Assembly (NCBI GenBank): GCA_964498075.1
Contig: CAZCGA010000101.1
Span: forward strand, 1 to 24,557
DNA: 24,557 bases
From: CAZCGA01 sp964498075
GTDB taxonomy: Bacteria; Desulfobacterota; Binatia; HRBIN30
Reading direction: 5' to 3'
Shown here: positions 1 through 7,035 of the stretch, one piece after another
Layout: each line of letters opens with the position of its first letter
How positions within the stretch are numbered: the stretch's first letter is position 1
Made by a program: the position numbers and the translations under genes
Notes under the pieces: generated by a model
What the model was told of the DNA's origin: nothing
The model's database searches: none
Seen by the model: only the letters and a program-made list of their open reading frames with translations

Positions 1-134
1 GCATGGTGGTCCCGATCGCGCAGATGGGATTCGTCGTCACGGCCCTGCTCGGCTTTCTTTTCCTGCGCGAGCCGTTCACCGCGCGCAAAGGCGCGGGCCT
101 CGCCGCCGCGCTGTCGAGCCTCGGCCACGGATAG
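1..134 (+). CDS. EamA/DMT-family transporter, C-terminal end (partial)
   Basis: The reading frame is open from the left edge (codons in phase from base 3) to a TAG stop at 132-134, giving the last 43 or so residues of a protein that starts outside the window. It contains a hydrophobic helix followed by the FLREPFTARKGAGLAAAL pattern, which is typical of the last helix pair of EamA (drug/metabolite transporter) permeases, where a conserved E-P/E-x-F/L sits between the two final helices. These are inner-membrane exporters or importers of small metabolites; the substrate cannot be told from this fragment. The first in-frame ATG at 3 is internal, not the real start. Nothing links it to the leftward genes that follow. 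Confidence 0.7.
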   Translation, partial: MVVPIAQMGFVVTALLGFLFLREPFTARKGAGLAAALSSLGHG

Positions 135-389
135 CGCCCCCGGCCTGCCAGTTCGGCTGTCGTGAGCACCCGCCCTTCCGCGCACAATGCGCGGCTTGTG
201 AATTGAAGCGCTGGGCGGTGGGTCACCGAGCGCTGCGGCGCGGCCGGCCTGCGCGTGGACTTCCCTCTCTGCTCTCGATCCTTTTGATGACCATGACGGT
301 GGTGACGCACCCGTACGCGCAGGGACGCGATCGACACGCATCCGGCGCCTACCGACAGACTCTGGTGCCGACTGCTGCCCATATTGGGC

Positions 390-681
390 TTACGGTTTTG
401 AACCGACCGCAATGTGTGCCCGCGGCGTGTACTCGACGGGATCGCGGAATCGGGTGCGGAACTGCTCCGTCATGGTGGTGTGCAGCTCTTCCCATTCTGA
501 CGGCGTGAGCCGCCAGCGCACAAACCGACCCGCCGCCGAGATCTCCATCAGTGAGAGGAACTGCTGGTAGCCGGAGAGCGGCGACCAAGTCGCGTGCAAG
601 AAGGCGGTAGCTGTTGGGAGTGTAGCGATCGTAATCGACCGCGATCTGATCGTACAACACCCATTCGGCTGTCGGCCGCAT
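390..681 (-). pseudogene. Class I SAM methyltransferase remnant (internal deletion and frameshift)
   Basis: Two pieces of one methyltransferase appear in different frames. From 681 down to about 585 the frame reads an N-terminal segment with YDQIAVDYDRYTPNSYRLLA, the usual opening of small SAM-dependent methyltransferases. From about 578 down to a stop at 390 a second frame reads a C-terminal segment with FVRWRLTPSEWEELHTTM and ending YTPRAHIAVGSKP. The glycine-rich SAM-binding core and roughly 150 residues between these pieces are absent, so the gene cannot make an active enzyme. It lies just downstream of an intact methyltransferase gene on the same strand. The assignment rests on family resemblance read by eye. 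Bases 135-389 and 682-774 hold no recognisable gene. Confidence 0.6.
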
Positions 682-774
682 CTGATTACATTCCTCTGAT
701 GCTCGACAAGTATCACAAGTATCAGATGAGGCGCACCGCTGCCAAAAGTCGGCTCGCCGCCGCTTCAACGGGAC

Positions 775-1395
775 TCAAGCGCGGCTGGCTGACGCGATCA
801 CGAATCCGCGGTGCAAGGGTGGCTCGCTGAGAACCACTTCGCTGAAACCGGCCGACTGAAGTAGCATGCTGACTTCGGCCTGGCTGTAGAACCGGTAGAC
901 AGTCTGGGGGAAGTCTCGGACGCCGGGCGCTTGATCCGTATGAAACCCGAGGGCGAGGTGGCCACCGCTGTAAAGCACGCGGTGGATTTCGCGCAAGTGC
1001 TCTTCGGGATGCCTCCAGAAATACAGCGTGTGTACCGAGTACGCCTTGTTGAAGTGGGCAGCGGGGAACGGGAGCCGGGTGCTGTCGCCCTGATGGAGCA
1101 TGACTCGACCGTCGGTGATCAGGTCCCGGCAGCGGCGAGCAGTCATGCGGACCATCGTCTCAGACAGGTCAACGCCGGCAGCGAAGCCAGTGGTGAGCTG
1201 GCGAGCCACCCGATCGAGCGTTCGTCCGTGTCCAAAGCCTATCTCCAGGACACGGTCAGTTGGTTGGAGGGCGAGTGCCGCAACCACCGCGTCGTTTGCT
1301 CCCGCGGTTTCAGTGGCCATGATGGAGCCAATGAGCCGCCCCAGCAACCCGCTCGGGCAGCCACTCTGTCGCGCGATGAATTCAGGTCTGCGCAT
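775..1395 (-). CDS. Class I SAM-dependent methyltransferase (UbiE/arsenite methyltransferase-like fold)
   Basis: The protein has 206 residues. SAM-binding motif I is VLEIGFGHG at residues 49-57, the acidic motif II is GVDLS around D77, a motif HQGDSTRLPF follows at 101-110, and FNKAYSVHTLYFW lies at 115-127, all in the order of the Methyltransf_11/25 group. It should transfer a methyl group from S-adenosylmethionine to a small molecule or lipid; the acceptor is unknown. The ATG at 1395 is preferred over an in-frame GTG at 1416 because an AGAGGTGG ribosome-binding sequence precedes it by about six bases. It is the last intact gene of the leftward run TetR, acyltransferase, small membrane protein, methyltransferase, 58 bases after the preceding gene, so it is probably co-transcribed with them. 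Confidence 0.8.
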   Translation of the reverse strand: MRRPEFIARQSGCPSGLLGRLIGSIMATETAGANDAVVAALALQPTDRVLEIGFGHGRTLDRVARQLTTGFAAGVDLSETMVRMTARRCRDLITDGRVMLHQGDSTRLPFPAAHFNKAYSVHTLYFWRHPEEHLREIHRVLYSGGHLALGFHTDQAPGVRDFPQTVYRFYSQAEVSMLLQSAGFSEVVLSEPPLHRGFVIASASRA

Positions 1396-1453
1396 CGGTT
1401 CCACCTCTGGCGTCACTCGTGTCAGGTCGCCGAACCGGCGACGACTTTATCCG

Positions 1454-1657
1454 TCAGGAAGTCGGTGGTCGGTAGTCTCTCGCCAGCGTGCGTAGACCGA
1501 AATAGTAGATCACGCAGGCGCCGACGATGCTGCTCGCAAAGCCAATGGTGAGCTCGTTCACCCCGGCGATGCAGCTTCGCGGAATCACGAATCCGTAAGC
1601 GATGATCACCGTCGGCACGACGAATCCAACGAGAGGCAGATAATGGCGTATGTTCAT
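1454..1657 (-). CDS. Small two-helix membrane protein (unknown function)
   Basis: This 67-residue protein has two predicted transmembrane helices, around residues 7-26 and 35-55, joined by a short segment containing a cysteine, and ends in a charged, proline-rich tail. No family is recognised. It starts with ATG preceded by AAGGGAG at a normal distance, and lies 17 bases after the acyltransferase stop on the same strand, so it is very likely translated from the same mRNA. Position suggests an accessory membrane subunit of the acyltransferase or simply a membrane passenger. The gene is supported by its clear ribosome-binding site, its operon position and its coherent hydrophobic pattern. Confidence 0.6.
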   Translation of the reverse strand: MNIRHYLPLVGFVVPTVIIAYGFVIPRSCIAGVNELTIGFASSIVGACVIYYFGLRTLARDYRPPTS

Positions 1658-1674
1658 TGGAACTCCCTTCTCAT

Positions 1675-3381
1675 TCAGCTCACTTCTTTACAGATCTCCT
1701 GCTCTGACCCGACGCGAAACCAACTCGTGGTCCGTCCGATTAGGGGAATGCCGACATACCCCCTGAGCTCGATGCGGTTTTCGCCGACCACGCTCAGGGA
1801 GGCGCGGTACGTGTTCCCGCTCCCGGGATCGTAGATGGTTCCGCCCTTCCAGACGGCTTCTGCGCCGGAGGACGGTGCGAGCCCACGGACAATTTCGAGC
1901 CCAATCACTGGACGGTGTCGCAGAGACTGGTCGGGGTTGTAGCGATCGCGCAGCTCGCAGCCGTTCTCGTCGAAAGGGGATCGTAACCACATGACCCGCC
2001 CGCAAAGCTCGCCGCCACAGTCGCTGATATCGACCTGTGCAGCCCCGCCTTCCGCATACCAGCGGCCGATCGGAGATGCTGCGAACTGGTGAGAGGCTTC
2101 GCTCGATGTCGCGGTCCCGATGGCAACGATGGCGGCGAGCATGACCCCGGCGGCGGTCAGGCCCGGGGCAAGGCGTGGACGCAGCGCACACGCCCTCGCC
2201 TTCATTCCGCACAGAAAGCGGGGCACGGCAAATGGCCGCACGAGTAGATGATAGACCGCGAGAGTGAGAGCCGACGAGAGGGCGAAGAGTAAGACGAACT
2301 TCGTCCACAGTCCGAGCGGAAGCTGGATCAGCAAGTACCCCGGAATGACGATGGCCGACTGATGCAGCAAGTAGACCGGGAATGCGGATTCCGTCAGGTA
2401 GCGGAGCGCCGGCGTCGTGAACGACAGCCTCCCGCGCGCCCACCCGAGGAAGGCAAGCACGAAACACCAGCCGGCGATGGCCGTGTGGGCAAGGATCACC
2501 GCCGGCGAAGAGAATACGCCGAGAACACCGAGCAGTAACACCAAGCTAGCGATCAGCCCGATCGCGAGCGCCCGTTTACGCTCAGCGTGCGCGGTCGCCT
2601 CCAGGGCGGGAAACCGCGCCAGCACGAATCCGGCAATCAGGAACGTGCTGTAGTAGGTAAAGTTCGCCCAGTCGTTGATCAGGTTTTGAAGTCCCGGCCA
2701 GCGCTCGCGCATGGTGACCTGAATGACCGCGAGCGGAAGAATCGGTGCGTACACCCACAAGGGGGACATCCCGCCCTTGAACCACTCGCGCGAGCGGAGG
2801 AGGCGCCCGAACAGGGGCAGATAGAGAATCGTGAAGGTGAGGAGGTAGGCGACGAACCAGAGGTGCGCCCACGTGAAGCGCGATAAATCGGTGAAGAAGG
2901 TCGGCAGAAAATCAAGGAAGCTCTCGTTGAACGGCGCCGCGGCGGGCAGGCCCGACGGGATCACCTGGCGAAAGCTATTCTGCAGCGCCGGGGCGACGTA
3001 CAGCCCGGTGTAGTTCGCGTCGAGGCCGCTGGAGAGCTCCATGTACTTGATCGCCGGCATGAGGAGGATGCAGCCGGTCACCAGCGGGACGAAAAGACGG
3101 AAGAAGCGCTCTTTCAGGAACTCACCCGTCCCGCGCATCGAGAGCGAGGCGAAAGCGGACCAGCCGGCTAGAAGGAAGAACAGTGGCATGTGCCAGAGGC
3201 TGATGAAGCCGCAAAGGATGAGGAAGAAGAAGGACACTTCCGTGTTGCGCACGTGGTAGAAGGGCGCCGGGTTGAAGACCATGCCGACGTGGAAAAGCAG
3301 GAGCAGGTAGGTCGCGAACACCCGGAGCCAGTCGATATCGTACCGACGCGCGTCGCGGTCTGACAGAGTGTTGGGGTTCAT
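1675..3381 (-). CDS. Acyltransferase-3 family membrane protein fused to a C-terminal DUF2147 domain
   Basis: The protein has 568 residues. Residues about 10-400 are a polytopic membrane acyltransferase of the Acyl_transf_3/OpgC-like group: it opens RRYDIDWLRVFATYLLLLFH, carries the DWLR and FH elements of this family, and has about ten hydrophobic helices. Such enzymes move acyl groups (acetyl, succinyl and others) onto sugars or lipids across the inner membrane. After a further helix near 408-425, residues about 436-568 match DUF2147: GRWYAEGG at the start, a CGGELCGRVMWL segment, then alternating beta strands. Stand-alone DUF2147 proteins are normally small secreted proteins, so this domain probably faces the periplasm. 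The start overlaps the TetR stop in an ATGA arrangement, indicating translational coupling. The acyl donor and acceptor are unknown. Confidence 0.85.
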   Translation of the reverse strand: MNPNTLSDRDARRYDIDWLRVFATYLLLLFHVGMVFNPAPFYHVRNTEVSFFFLILCGFISLWHMPLFFLLAGWSAFASLSMRGTGEFLKERFFRLFVPLVTGCILLMPAIKYMELSSGLDANYTGLYVAPALQNSFRQVIPSGLPAAAPFNESFLDFLPTFFTDLSRFTWAHLWFVAYLLTFTILYLPLFGRLLRSREWFKGGMSPLWVYAPILPLAVIQVTMRERWPGLQNLINDWANFTYYSTFLIAGFVLARFPALEATAHAERKRALAIGLIASLVLLLGVLGVFSSPAVILAHTAIAGWCFVLAFLGWARGRLSFTTPALRYLTESAFPVYLLHQSAIVIPGYLLIQLPLGLWTKFVLLFALSSALTLAVYHLLVRPFAVPRFLCGMKARACALRPRLAPGLTAAGVMLAAIVAIGTATSSEASHQFAASPIGRWYAEGGAAQVDISDCGGELCGRVMWLRSPFDENGCELRDRYNPDQSLRHRPVIGLEIVRGLAPSSGAEAVWKGGTIYDPGSGNTYRASLSVVGENRIELRGYVGIPLIGRTTSWFRVGSEQEICKEVS

Positions 3382-4082
3382 GGCCGCACCTCCTTCATCA
3401 GACCGCCGACAATGAATTGGACAACAGTGTCCTCGGCGACCTGGTCATCAATCGTTTGGGGGGATGGGTCCCAGTGACGGTGCACGGCCCATGTGACGAT
3501 CGTCTCCAGGATGACACGGGCGGCGAGCGCGGTATCGGGGACTGAGCGAAACAGTTTCAGCCTGATGCGGCTCTGCAAGTAAGCGGAGAGCGCCTCAATA
3601 AGCGTACCGCGTGCGCCCGTGAACCACACGGCGGCAAGCTCTGGATGGAATTGCGCCGATCGATCCATCAGCTTGATGGCGCGCCGATTCGTGCTCAGCG
3701 TGTGGTACATCTCGCGGACAATCTCCGTGAGCTCCGCACGCGGATCCGCCACTCGCTTGCGGCCGAGCGCCGCAAGAAGCGCCGGCAGAGGCGGCTGCTT
3801 GGCCACACGTTTGCGCACGTGCTGGAGTGTTGCACCAGGCCGCGGTGTGGGAAGGGGCAGCTTGAGCGGTGTCGTGAGCGGATGCTCGGCATCTGCAGAG
3901 CGCACCACGAGATCAAAGAGCGCCTCTTTGCTTTCCACGTAGAGGTACAGAGTGCCCTTGCCGACGCCCATCGCCTCGGCGACGTCAGCCATCTGCGTGT
4001 GCGCGTACCCTCGCTCGATGAAGACTTGGGTGGCGCAGTCGACGAGTTGCTGGAAACGGTCGGGGGGAATCGTGCGAGCCAT
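3378..4082 (-). CDS. TetR/AcrR-family transcriptional regulator
   Basis: The protein has 234 residues. The N-terminal 55 or so residues form the TetR helix-turn-helix: FIERGYAHTQMADVAEAMGV, then GKGTLYLYVESKEALFDLVV, the standard recognition-helix and core signature. The rest is a variable helical ligand-binding and dimerisation domain with no identifiable ligand. It is the first gene of a leftward operon overlapping the acyltransferase start by four bases. A 19-bp perfect palindrome upstream is placed between the -35 and -10 of its own promoter, so autorepression is expected. The start codon lies only seven bases after the -10 and has no Shine-Dalgarno sequence (the upstream bases read AAAAGACCAC), suggesting a leaderless mRNA. 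The divergent desaturase gene probably shares the control. Confidence 0.9.
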   Translation of the reverse strand: MARTIPPDRFQQLVDCATQVFIERGYAHTQMADVAEAMGVGKGTLYLYVESKEALFDLVVRSADAEHPLTTPLKLPLPTPRPGATLQHVRKRVAKQPPLPALLAALGRKRVADPRAELTEIVREMYHTLSTNRRAIKLMDRSAQFHPELAAVWFTGARGTLIEALSAYLQSRIRLKLFRSVPDTALAARVILETIVTWAVHRHWDPSPQTIDDQVAEDTVVQFIVGGLMKEVRP

Positions 4083-4089
4083 GTGGTCT

Positions 4090-4117
4090 TTTATACCTGA
4101 CTGACTGAGTCAGTCAA
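4090..4117 (-). promoter_or_regulatory. sigma70-type promoter of the TetR operon
   Basis: On the minus strand the sequence reads TTGACT (4117-4112), a 16-base spacer, then TATAAA (4095-4090). Both hexamers are close to consensus. Transcription would be expected to start about 6-8 bases past the -10, at or one base before the ATG at 4082. The operator palindrome covers the spacer and part of the -35. Confidence 0.7.
4098..4116. promoter_or_regulatory. Perfect 19-bp palindrome, probable TetR operator
   Basis: TGACTGACTGAGTCAGTCA has two 9-base arms around one central G and is a perfect inverted repeat. Its length, symmetry and place in the divergent gap, inside the promoter of the tetR gene, fit a TetR-dimer operator. 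Binding here would block RNA polymerase on the leftward operon and could also affect the desaturase promoter to the right. Direct binding is inferred from position. Confidence 0.75.
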
Positions 4118-4174
4118 TAGCTCATTGTGCTACACCCACTTGCGCCAAGAGAAATTCAAGGCACTGGTGAGGAG

Positions 4175-4963
4175 ATGACCGAGAGCGATTTCACCGTGGT
4201 GCGCGCAGTGGGGTTTGTGCTGGCCGTCGCGATTGCGGTGAGCCTGCAGCGCATCACCCCCCACGCGCGACTCCAAGGAAGTTGGCGGACCAACCTCGGA
4301 CTATGGGCGATCAACGCCGTCGTGCTCGGGGTCGTGTGTGGAGCGTGTGCCTACAGCGTTGCGCGCTGGGCAAGCGCTGCCGGTGTCGGGGTGCTCACCC
4401 TGGTGCCGATGCCACGAGCGGTGGCCATCATTGCGAGCGTCGTCGTGCTCGACGTGGTGTCTTACGGGTGGCACCGGGCCAATCACCAACTCCGCTGGCT
4501 GTGGCAGTTCCATCAGGTCCATCATTCGGACACTACGTTCACCGTCTCGACCGGAGTGCGCTTTCACCCCGGTGAGCTTCTCCTCTCTTTGCCAGTGCGC
4601 CTGTCAGCCGTCGTTGTGTTGGGTGCACCGCCGGAAAGCGTATTGTTCTTCGAGCTGATCTTCGCAGTGGCAAATCTGGTGGAGCACGGCGACATCAACC
4701 TACCAGCACGACTGGAGCGGCGGTTGGCGCAAGTCCTCATCACACCGGCCTTGCACCGCCGGCACCACTCGAAGCAGGTGACTGAGCTGAACACGAACTT
4801 CGGGACGATCTTCAGTCTGTGGGACCGCTGTTTCGGGACGTTCCTGGCGAGTGGCTCGGCTGCCGACGTGCCGACGGGATTGCCGGGAATGAGCGGTGCT
4901 CCAGGTCTGCTTCAAGCGGTCCTGTTCCCAGTCCGCTATCGCTCCACGCGTGCATTGAGATGA
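4175..4963 (+). CDS. Sterol desaturase / fatty acid hydroxylase superfamily membrane di-iron oxygenase
   Basis: The protein has 262 residues. It has several membrane helices and the histidine clusters that bind the di-iron centre: H100-x3-H104, H113-x2-H116-H117, a single H131 and H171, and H194-x2-H197-H198, the latter within PALHRRHHS. This is the fatty acid hydroxylase pattern (C-5 sterol desaturase, C-4 methyl oxidase, carotene hydroxylase relatives). It would use oxygen to hydroxylate or desaturate a membrane lipid; which lipid is unknown. The ATG at 4175, preceded by GGTGAGGAG, is preferred to an upstream in-frame GTG at 4127, which has no ribosome site and sits nearly against the operator. 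Its promoter is weak by eye (CTGACT, 16 bases, CATTGT at 4101-4128) and overlaps the palindrome, so TetR control is plausible. Confidence 0.88.
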   Translation: MTESDFTVVRAVGFVLAVAIAVSLQRITPHARLQGSWRTNLGLWAINAVVLGVVCGACAYSVARWASAAGVGVLTLVPMPRAVAIIASVVVLDVVSYGWHRANHQLRWLWQFHQVHHSDTTFTVSTGVRFHPGELLLSLPVRLSAVVVLGAPPESVLFFELIFAVANLVEHGDINLPARLERRLAQVLITPALHRRHHSKQVTELNTNFGTIFSLWDRCFGTFLASGSAADVPTGLPGMSGAPGLLQAVLFPVRYRSTRALR

Positions 4964-4967
4964 CTAG

Positions 4968-5144
4968 GACTGGGGGGCGATATCGCATCGGCCGTGGTGG
5001 GAGGAGATCGCCGGTGGTTTCGCCAATGACCCGATATTCGAGGAGGCGATGAAACTCGGGCAGCAGTACCGGCGTTCTTTGCGCCCGAAGCCCAGCGGGC
5101 CGCGGCGCAAGCGCAATGGTCGTCCTCGACACCGATCATCTTAG
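4968..5144 (+). pseudogene. VapB-like antitoxin, 5'-truncated remnant
   Basis: Immediately after the desaturase stop, a frame opens behind a TAG at 4965-4967 and reads without any start codon to a TAG at 5142-5144. It encodes PWWEEIAGGF, then DPIFEEAMKLGQQYRR and a basic tail. The tryptophan pair, the DP-F-E-A core and the LGQQYRR helix resemble the C-terminal half of antitoxins encoded just upstream of PIN-domain toxins. The N-terminal DNA-binding half and the start codon are missing. The 29-base overlap with the toxin-like start at 5116 is the normal geometry for such a pair, which strengthens the reading. Confidence 0.55.
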
Positions 5145-5150
5145 AGCTTC
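5116..5150 (+). pseudogene. VapC (PIN-domain) toxin start, truncated remnant
   Basis: An ATG at 5116, inside the end of the antitoxin remnant, begins MVVLDTDHLR. LDTDHL is the characteristic first strand of PIN-domain ribonucleases, carrying the first catalytic aspartate. After about ten residues the frame no longer resembles a PIN domain, and no frame downstream restores it before the tRNA gene at 5300. The toxin is therefore dead, cut within its first exon-like strand. Bases 5150-5299 hold no gene that I recognise. Confidence 0.5.
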
Positions 5151-5299
5151 GTGGTGCGTGGGGATTCGTGTGCTGCGATCCGTTGCACTTGCTCGAGCGT
5201 GCCGACGTGCTTCGGCCCGCGGACTGAGTGAAAGTGGCTACGTTGGCCCCCAAGAAAATCGACGACGCGGAAGTATTCGAAATCACGAAGGACAGAAAA

Positions 5300-5383
5300 T
5301 GCGAAAGGGGGGACTTGAACCCCCACGGGTGTTACCCCACAGGATCCTGAATCCTGCGCGTCTGCCAGTTCCGCCACTTTCGC
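5300..5383 (-). tRNA. tRNA-Leu (anticodon CAG)
   Basis: On the minus strand the gene starts GCGAAAG at 5383 and ends CTTTCGC at 5301, a fully paired acceptor stem, with A at 5300 as discriminator. The anticodon stem CAGGA/TCCTG closes the loop TTCAGGA, giving anticodon CAG, which reads CUG leucine codons. The extra stem in the variable region is the long arm expected of a class II tRNA, and GGTTCAAGTCC is the T loop. The CCA end is not encoded. Confidence 0.95.
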
Positions 5384-5402
5384 GGGGAGGGAACAGCCGC
5401 GT

Positions 5403-5432
5403 TACTTAGCGCTTTCCCCCGCCGAGGGTCAA
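5403..5432 (-). promoter_or_regulatory. Probable promoter of tRNA-Leu
   Basis: The minus strand reads TTGACC (5432-5427), 18 bases, then TAAGTA (5408-5403), placing the start about 13 bases before the mature 5' end of the tRNA. The -35 overlaps the stop codon of the lipoprotein gene at 5429, so the tRNA promoter uses the end of that coding region. Confidence 0.5.
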
Positions 5433-6157
5433 GGCGAGTCGGGGTGAGATCCCGAGACCGGTGGTTGCACCGGCTCTGCATCTGACTCGGGTCGCACGAC
5501 CAGCTGCGTCGTGACGAACGCGAACTCAGCGCCGCTGTCGGCGAGCTCCTTCACCTCCGACGGGACGGCCGTGACCGAGCTGCGGAAGACGAGTACGGCG
5601 ATCTGCACGGCGACGGTGGGACTGGAAGACGCCGTCGACGCGTCGACCTCGACCGGCGCGTCGAAGTCCAGCGGGCTGCCTACACCGCCCAACTGTGGGC
5701 CGATCCTCCACGGGCTCAACGGCTCCAGTTGCCGCACGGCGACTCGAAACACGGCATCGGGCGGGAACCCCTGCGGCGCAAACGGTACGGTGAACGTGCA
5801 TGCGGCCGGGACGTCGAGCGGCGCACAGTCGATCGGCGTCGTCGAATCCACGCCGGTGTCGACGCGCGGCGCTGTCGTGGTGGGCGTGGGCTGGCGACCG
5901 GGCACGGGCGTCGGCGAGGTCTCCGGAACCATGGCCTGCGACTCGTCGGCCGGACAGATGGTGAAGCCCTTGCGCGTGACGCACCGCTGCTGATCGAGCG
6001 CCGCCGTGATGGCGGCGTTCTCCGTGGCGAACGCGTCGAAGCCACTGGAACCGCTGCCGCCGGCACAAGCCGCCAGCACCAGTGCCAGCGGCACGAGTGC
6101 CAGCGCCACGAATGCCAGCGGCGCGAAGCTGAACCCGCGATGTCGCCGTGCGTGCAT
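5429..6157 (-). CDS. Secreted lipoprotein of unknown function
   Basis: The protein has 242 residues. It begins with a short basic stretch and a hydrophobic segment ending in the lipobox LAAC with the acylated cysteine at C31, then a Gly/Ser-rich spacer: a lipoprotein signal peptide. A Pro/Thr-rich linker lies near residues 70-95. The C-terminal part has alternating beta-type hydrophobic residues and no recognised domain. The ATG at 6157 is chosen because it begins the signal peptide; the frame stays open much further upstream, but that stretch only overlaps the regulator gene in another frame. It lies 11 bases after the regulator's stop, so the two are likely one transcript. Its style, a lipobox followed by Thr/Pro linkers, is shared with the 1188-residue lipoprotein that diverges from the regulator. 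Confidence 0.75.
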   Translation of the reverse strand: MHARRHRGFSFAPLAFVALALVPLALVLAACAGGSGSSGFDAFATENAAITAALDQQRCVTRKGFTICPADESQAMVPETSPTPVPGRQPTPTTTAPRVDTGVDSTTPIDCAPLDVPAACTFTVPFAPQGFPPDAVFRVAVRQLEPLSPWRIGPQLGGVGSPLDFDAPVEVDASTASSSPTVAVQIAVLVFRSSVTAVPSEVKELADSGAEFAFVTTQLVVRPESDAEPVQPPVSGSHPDSP

Positions 6158-6168
6158 GATGGCCTCAC

Positions 6169-6978
6169 TCAAAACGTGGTGGACGTGACGAGGACGTTCA
6201 AAAAGCGTGTGCGCGCCGAGGCGTCGGTGGTGAACTCCTCGGCCAGCTTGCGCACCGCCTCGTCCAAGCGCTGCTGGAATGCGGGCAGTCGCGCCGGGTC
6301 GATGTTGAGGTAGTGGTTGCGCAGATACGTGCCGGTGTCGGTCTCCGGCAACGCCAGCTTGTCGAGCACGCCCTTCGCGAAGAGCGCACAGAACTCCAAC
6401 GCCAGGGCGCGGCGCTGCTCCGTATCCTTGGCGACGAAGTGGCGGCCACGCCGGCGCACCTTTCCGGCCTTCAGCTCGATCAGCTCTTGCTGGCACAGGG
6501 TCTCCTCGACGCGCTTGGCCAGCGCGCCCGTCACGGCCGTGGCACGGGCCCGGCGGCGCGGCGCGGCGCGCAGCTGCGCCCGCCACCGCGCCACGGGAAT
6601 CCAGCCGCCATCGTCCGGCAGCGCCGCGATCGCTTGACTGATGAGCACCGCCAGATCGGCGTCTTCCACGCCGGCCACGGCGCGCGGCGCGTGCAGCACG
6701 CGCCGCAGCTCCTTGCCGAACGCGTACAGCATGCGGTCACGCCACAAGAGCGCCAGCAGCTCGTGCGCGTCTTCCTTGCGAATCGTCGCCAGCCGCCGCA
6801 CCAGCGCCTCACTGGGGAAGCGCTTGCCCTTCTCGATGTAGCCGAGCATGACGGGATCGACGCTCCCCCTCAACACCTCGGTGGCGAAGCGGCGCAGCGT
6901 GAAGTCGCGCCCCATGAGCACGCGGGTCTCATAGAAGATGTCCCGGATGCTCTTGCGCGCCGACGGCGTGACGGCCAT
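6169..6978 (-). CDS. XRE-type helix-turn-helix regulator, DUF4423-like
   Basis: The protein has 269 residues. Residues about 25-75 read as an XRE-like helix-turn-helix (FTLRRFATEVLRG, MLGYIEKGKRFPSEALVRRL). The middle and C-terminal parts are helical with a winged-helix-like segment (VEETLCQQELIELKAGKVRR). The end, with a row of charged helices followed by RFLNVLVTSTTF, recalls the DUF4423/TIGR02147 regulators, which finish with a similar beta strand. It is the first gene of a leftward pair with the lipoprotein and diverges from the giant lipoprotein. Its ATG has no ribosome-binding sequence, and a -10 hexamer lies seven bases upstream, so a leaderless mRNA is likely. It may repress or activate both lipoproteins. 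The DUF4423 link is by eye and less sure than the helix-turn-helix. Confidence 0.7.
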   Translation of the reverse strand: MAVTPSARKSIRDIFYETRVLMGRDFTLRRFATEVLRGSVDPVMLGYIEKGKRFPSEALVRRLATIRKEDAHELLALLWRDRMLYAFGKELRRVLHAPRAVAGVEDADLAVLISQAIAALPDDGGWIPVARWRAQLRAAPRRRARATAVTGALAKRVEETLCQQELIELKAGKVRRRGRHFVAKDTEQRRALALEFCALFAKGVLDKLALPETDTGTYLRNHYLNIDPARLPAFQQRLDEAVRKLAEEFTTDASARTRFLNVLVTSTTF

Positions 6979-6985
6979 GCCCCCG

Positions 6986-7013
6986 ATGATAGCAAAATTA
7001 AATTGCTTGACAA
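6986..7013 (-). promoter_or_regulatory. Promoter of the XRE-like regulator and lipoprotein pair
   Basis: The minus strand reads TTGTCA (7013-7008), 16 bases, then TATCAT (6991-6986). Seven bases separate the -10 from the ATG at 6978, so transcription should begin at or next to the start codon. The -35 shares bases with the -35 of the divergent promoter. Confidence 0.55.
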
Positions 7014-7015
7014 GC
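7005..7015. promoter_or_regulatory. 11-bp inverted repeat over the divergent -35 elements
   Basis: GCTTGACAAGC has two 5-base arms around one A, and partial symmetry continues outward. It covers the -35 regions of both divergent promoters, a suitable place for the product of the adjacent XRE-like gene to bind. It is short, so it could also be chance. Confidence 0.4.
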
Positions 7016-7035
7016 TAACAAGAGTTGTTTAGAAG
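7007..7035 (+). promoter_or_regulatory. sigma70-type promoter of the giant lipoprotein gene
   Basis: A perfect TTGACA (7007-7012) is followed after exactly 17 bases by TAGAAG (7030-7035), four of six matches to the -10 consensus. The expected start near 7042 leaves a leader of about 30 bases with AGGAGG at 7061-7066, seven bases before the ATG at 7074. Confidence 0.6.

Noticed and set aside
203..508. A 101-residue plus-strand frame with a hydrophobic stretch
   Set aside because: It has a TTG start without a ribosome-binding site, no recognisable domain, and overlaps the methyltransferase remnant.
5141..5377. A minus-strand protein beginning MAELADAQDSG
   Set aside because: This is the translation of the tRNA-Leu gene, a frequent annotation artefact.
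6158..6586. A long N-terminal extension of the small lipoprotein
   Set aside because: The extension overlaps the regulator gene in another frame; the signal peptide and lipobox define the start at 6157.
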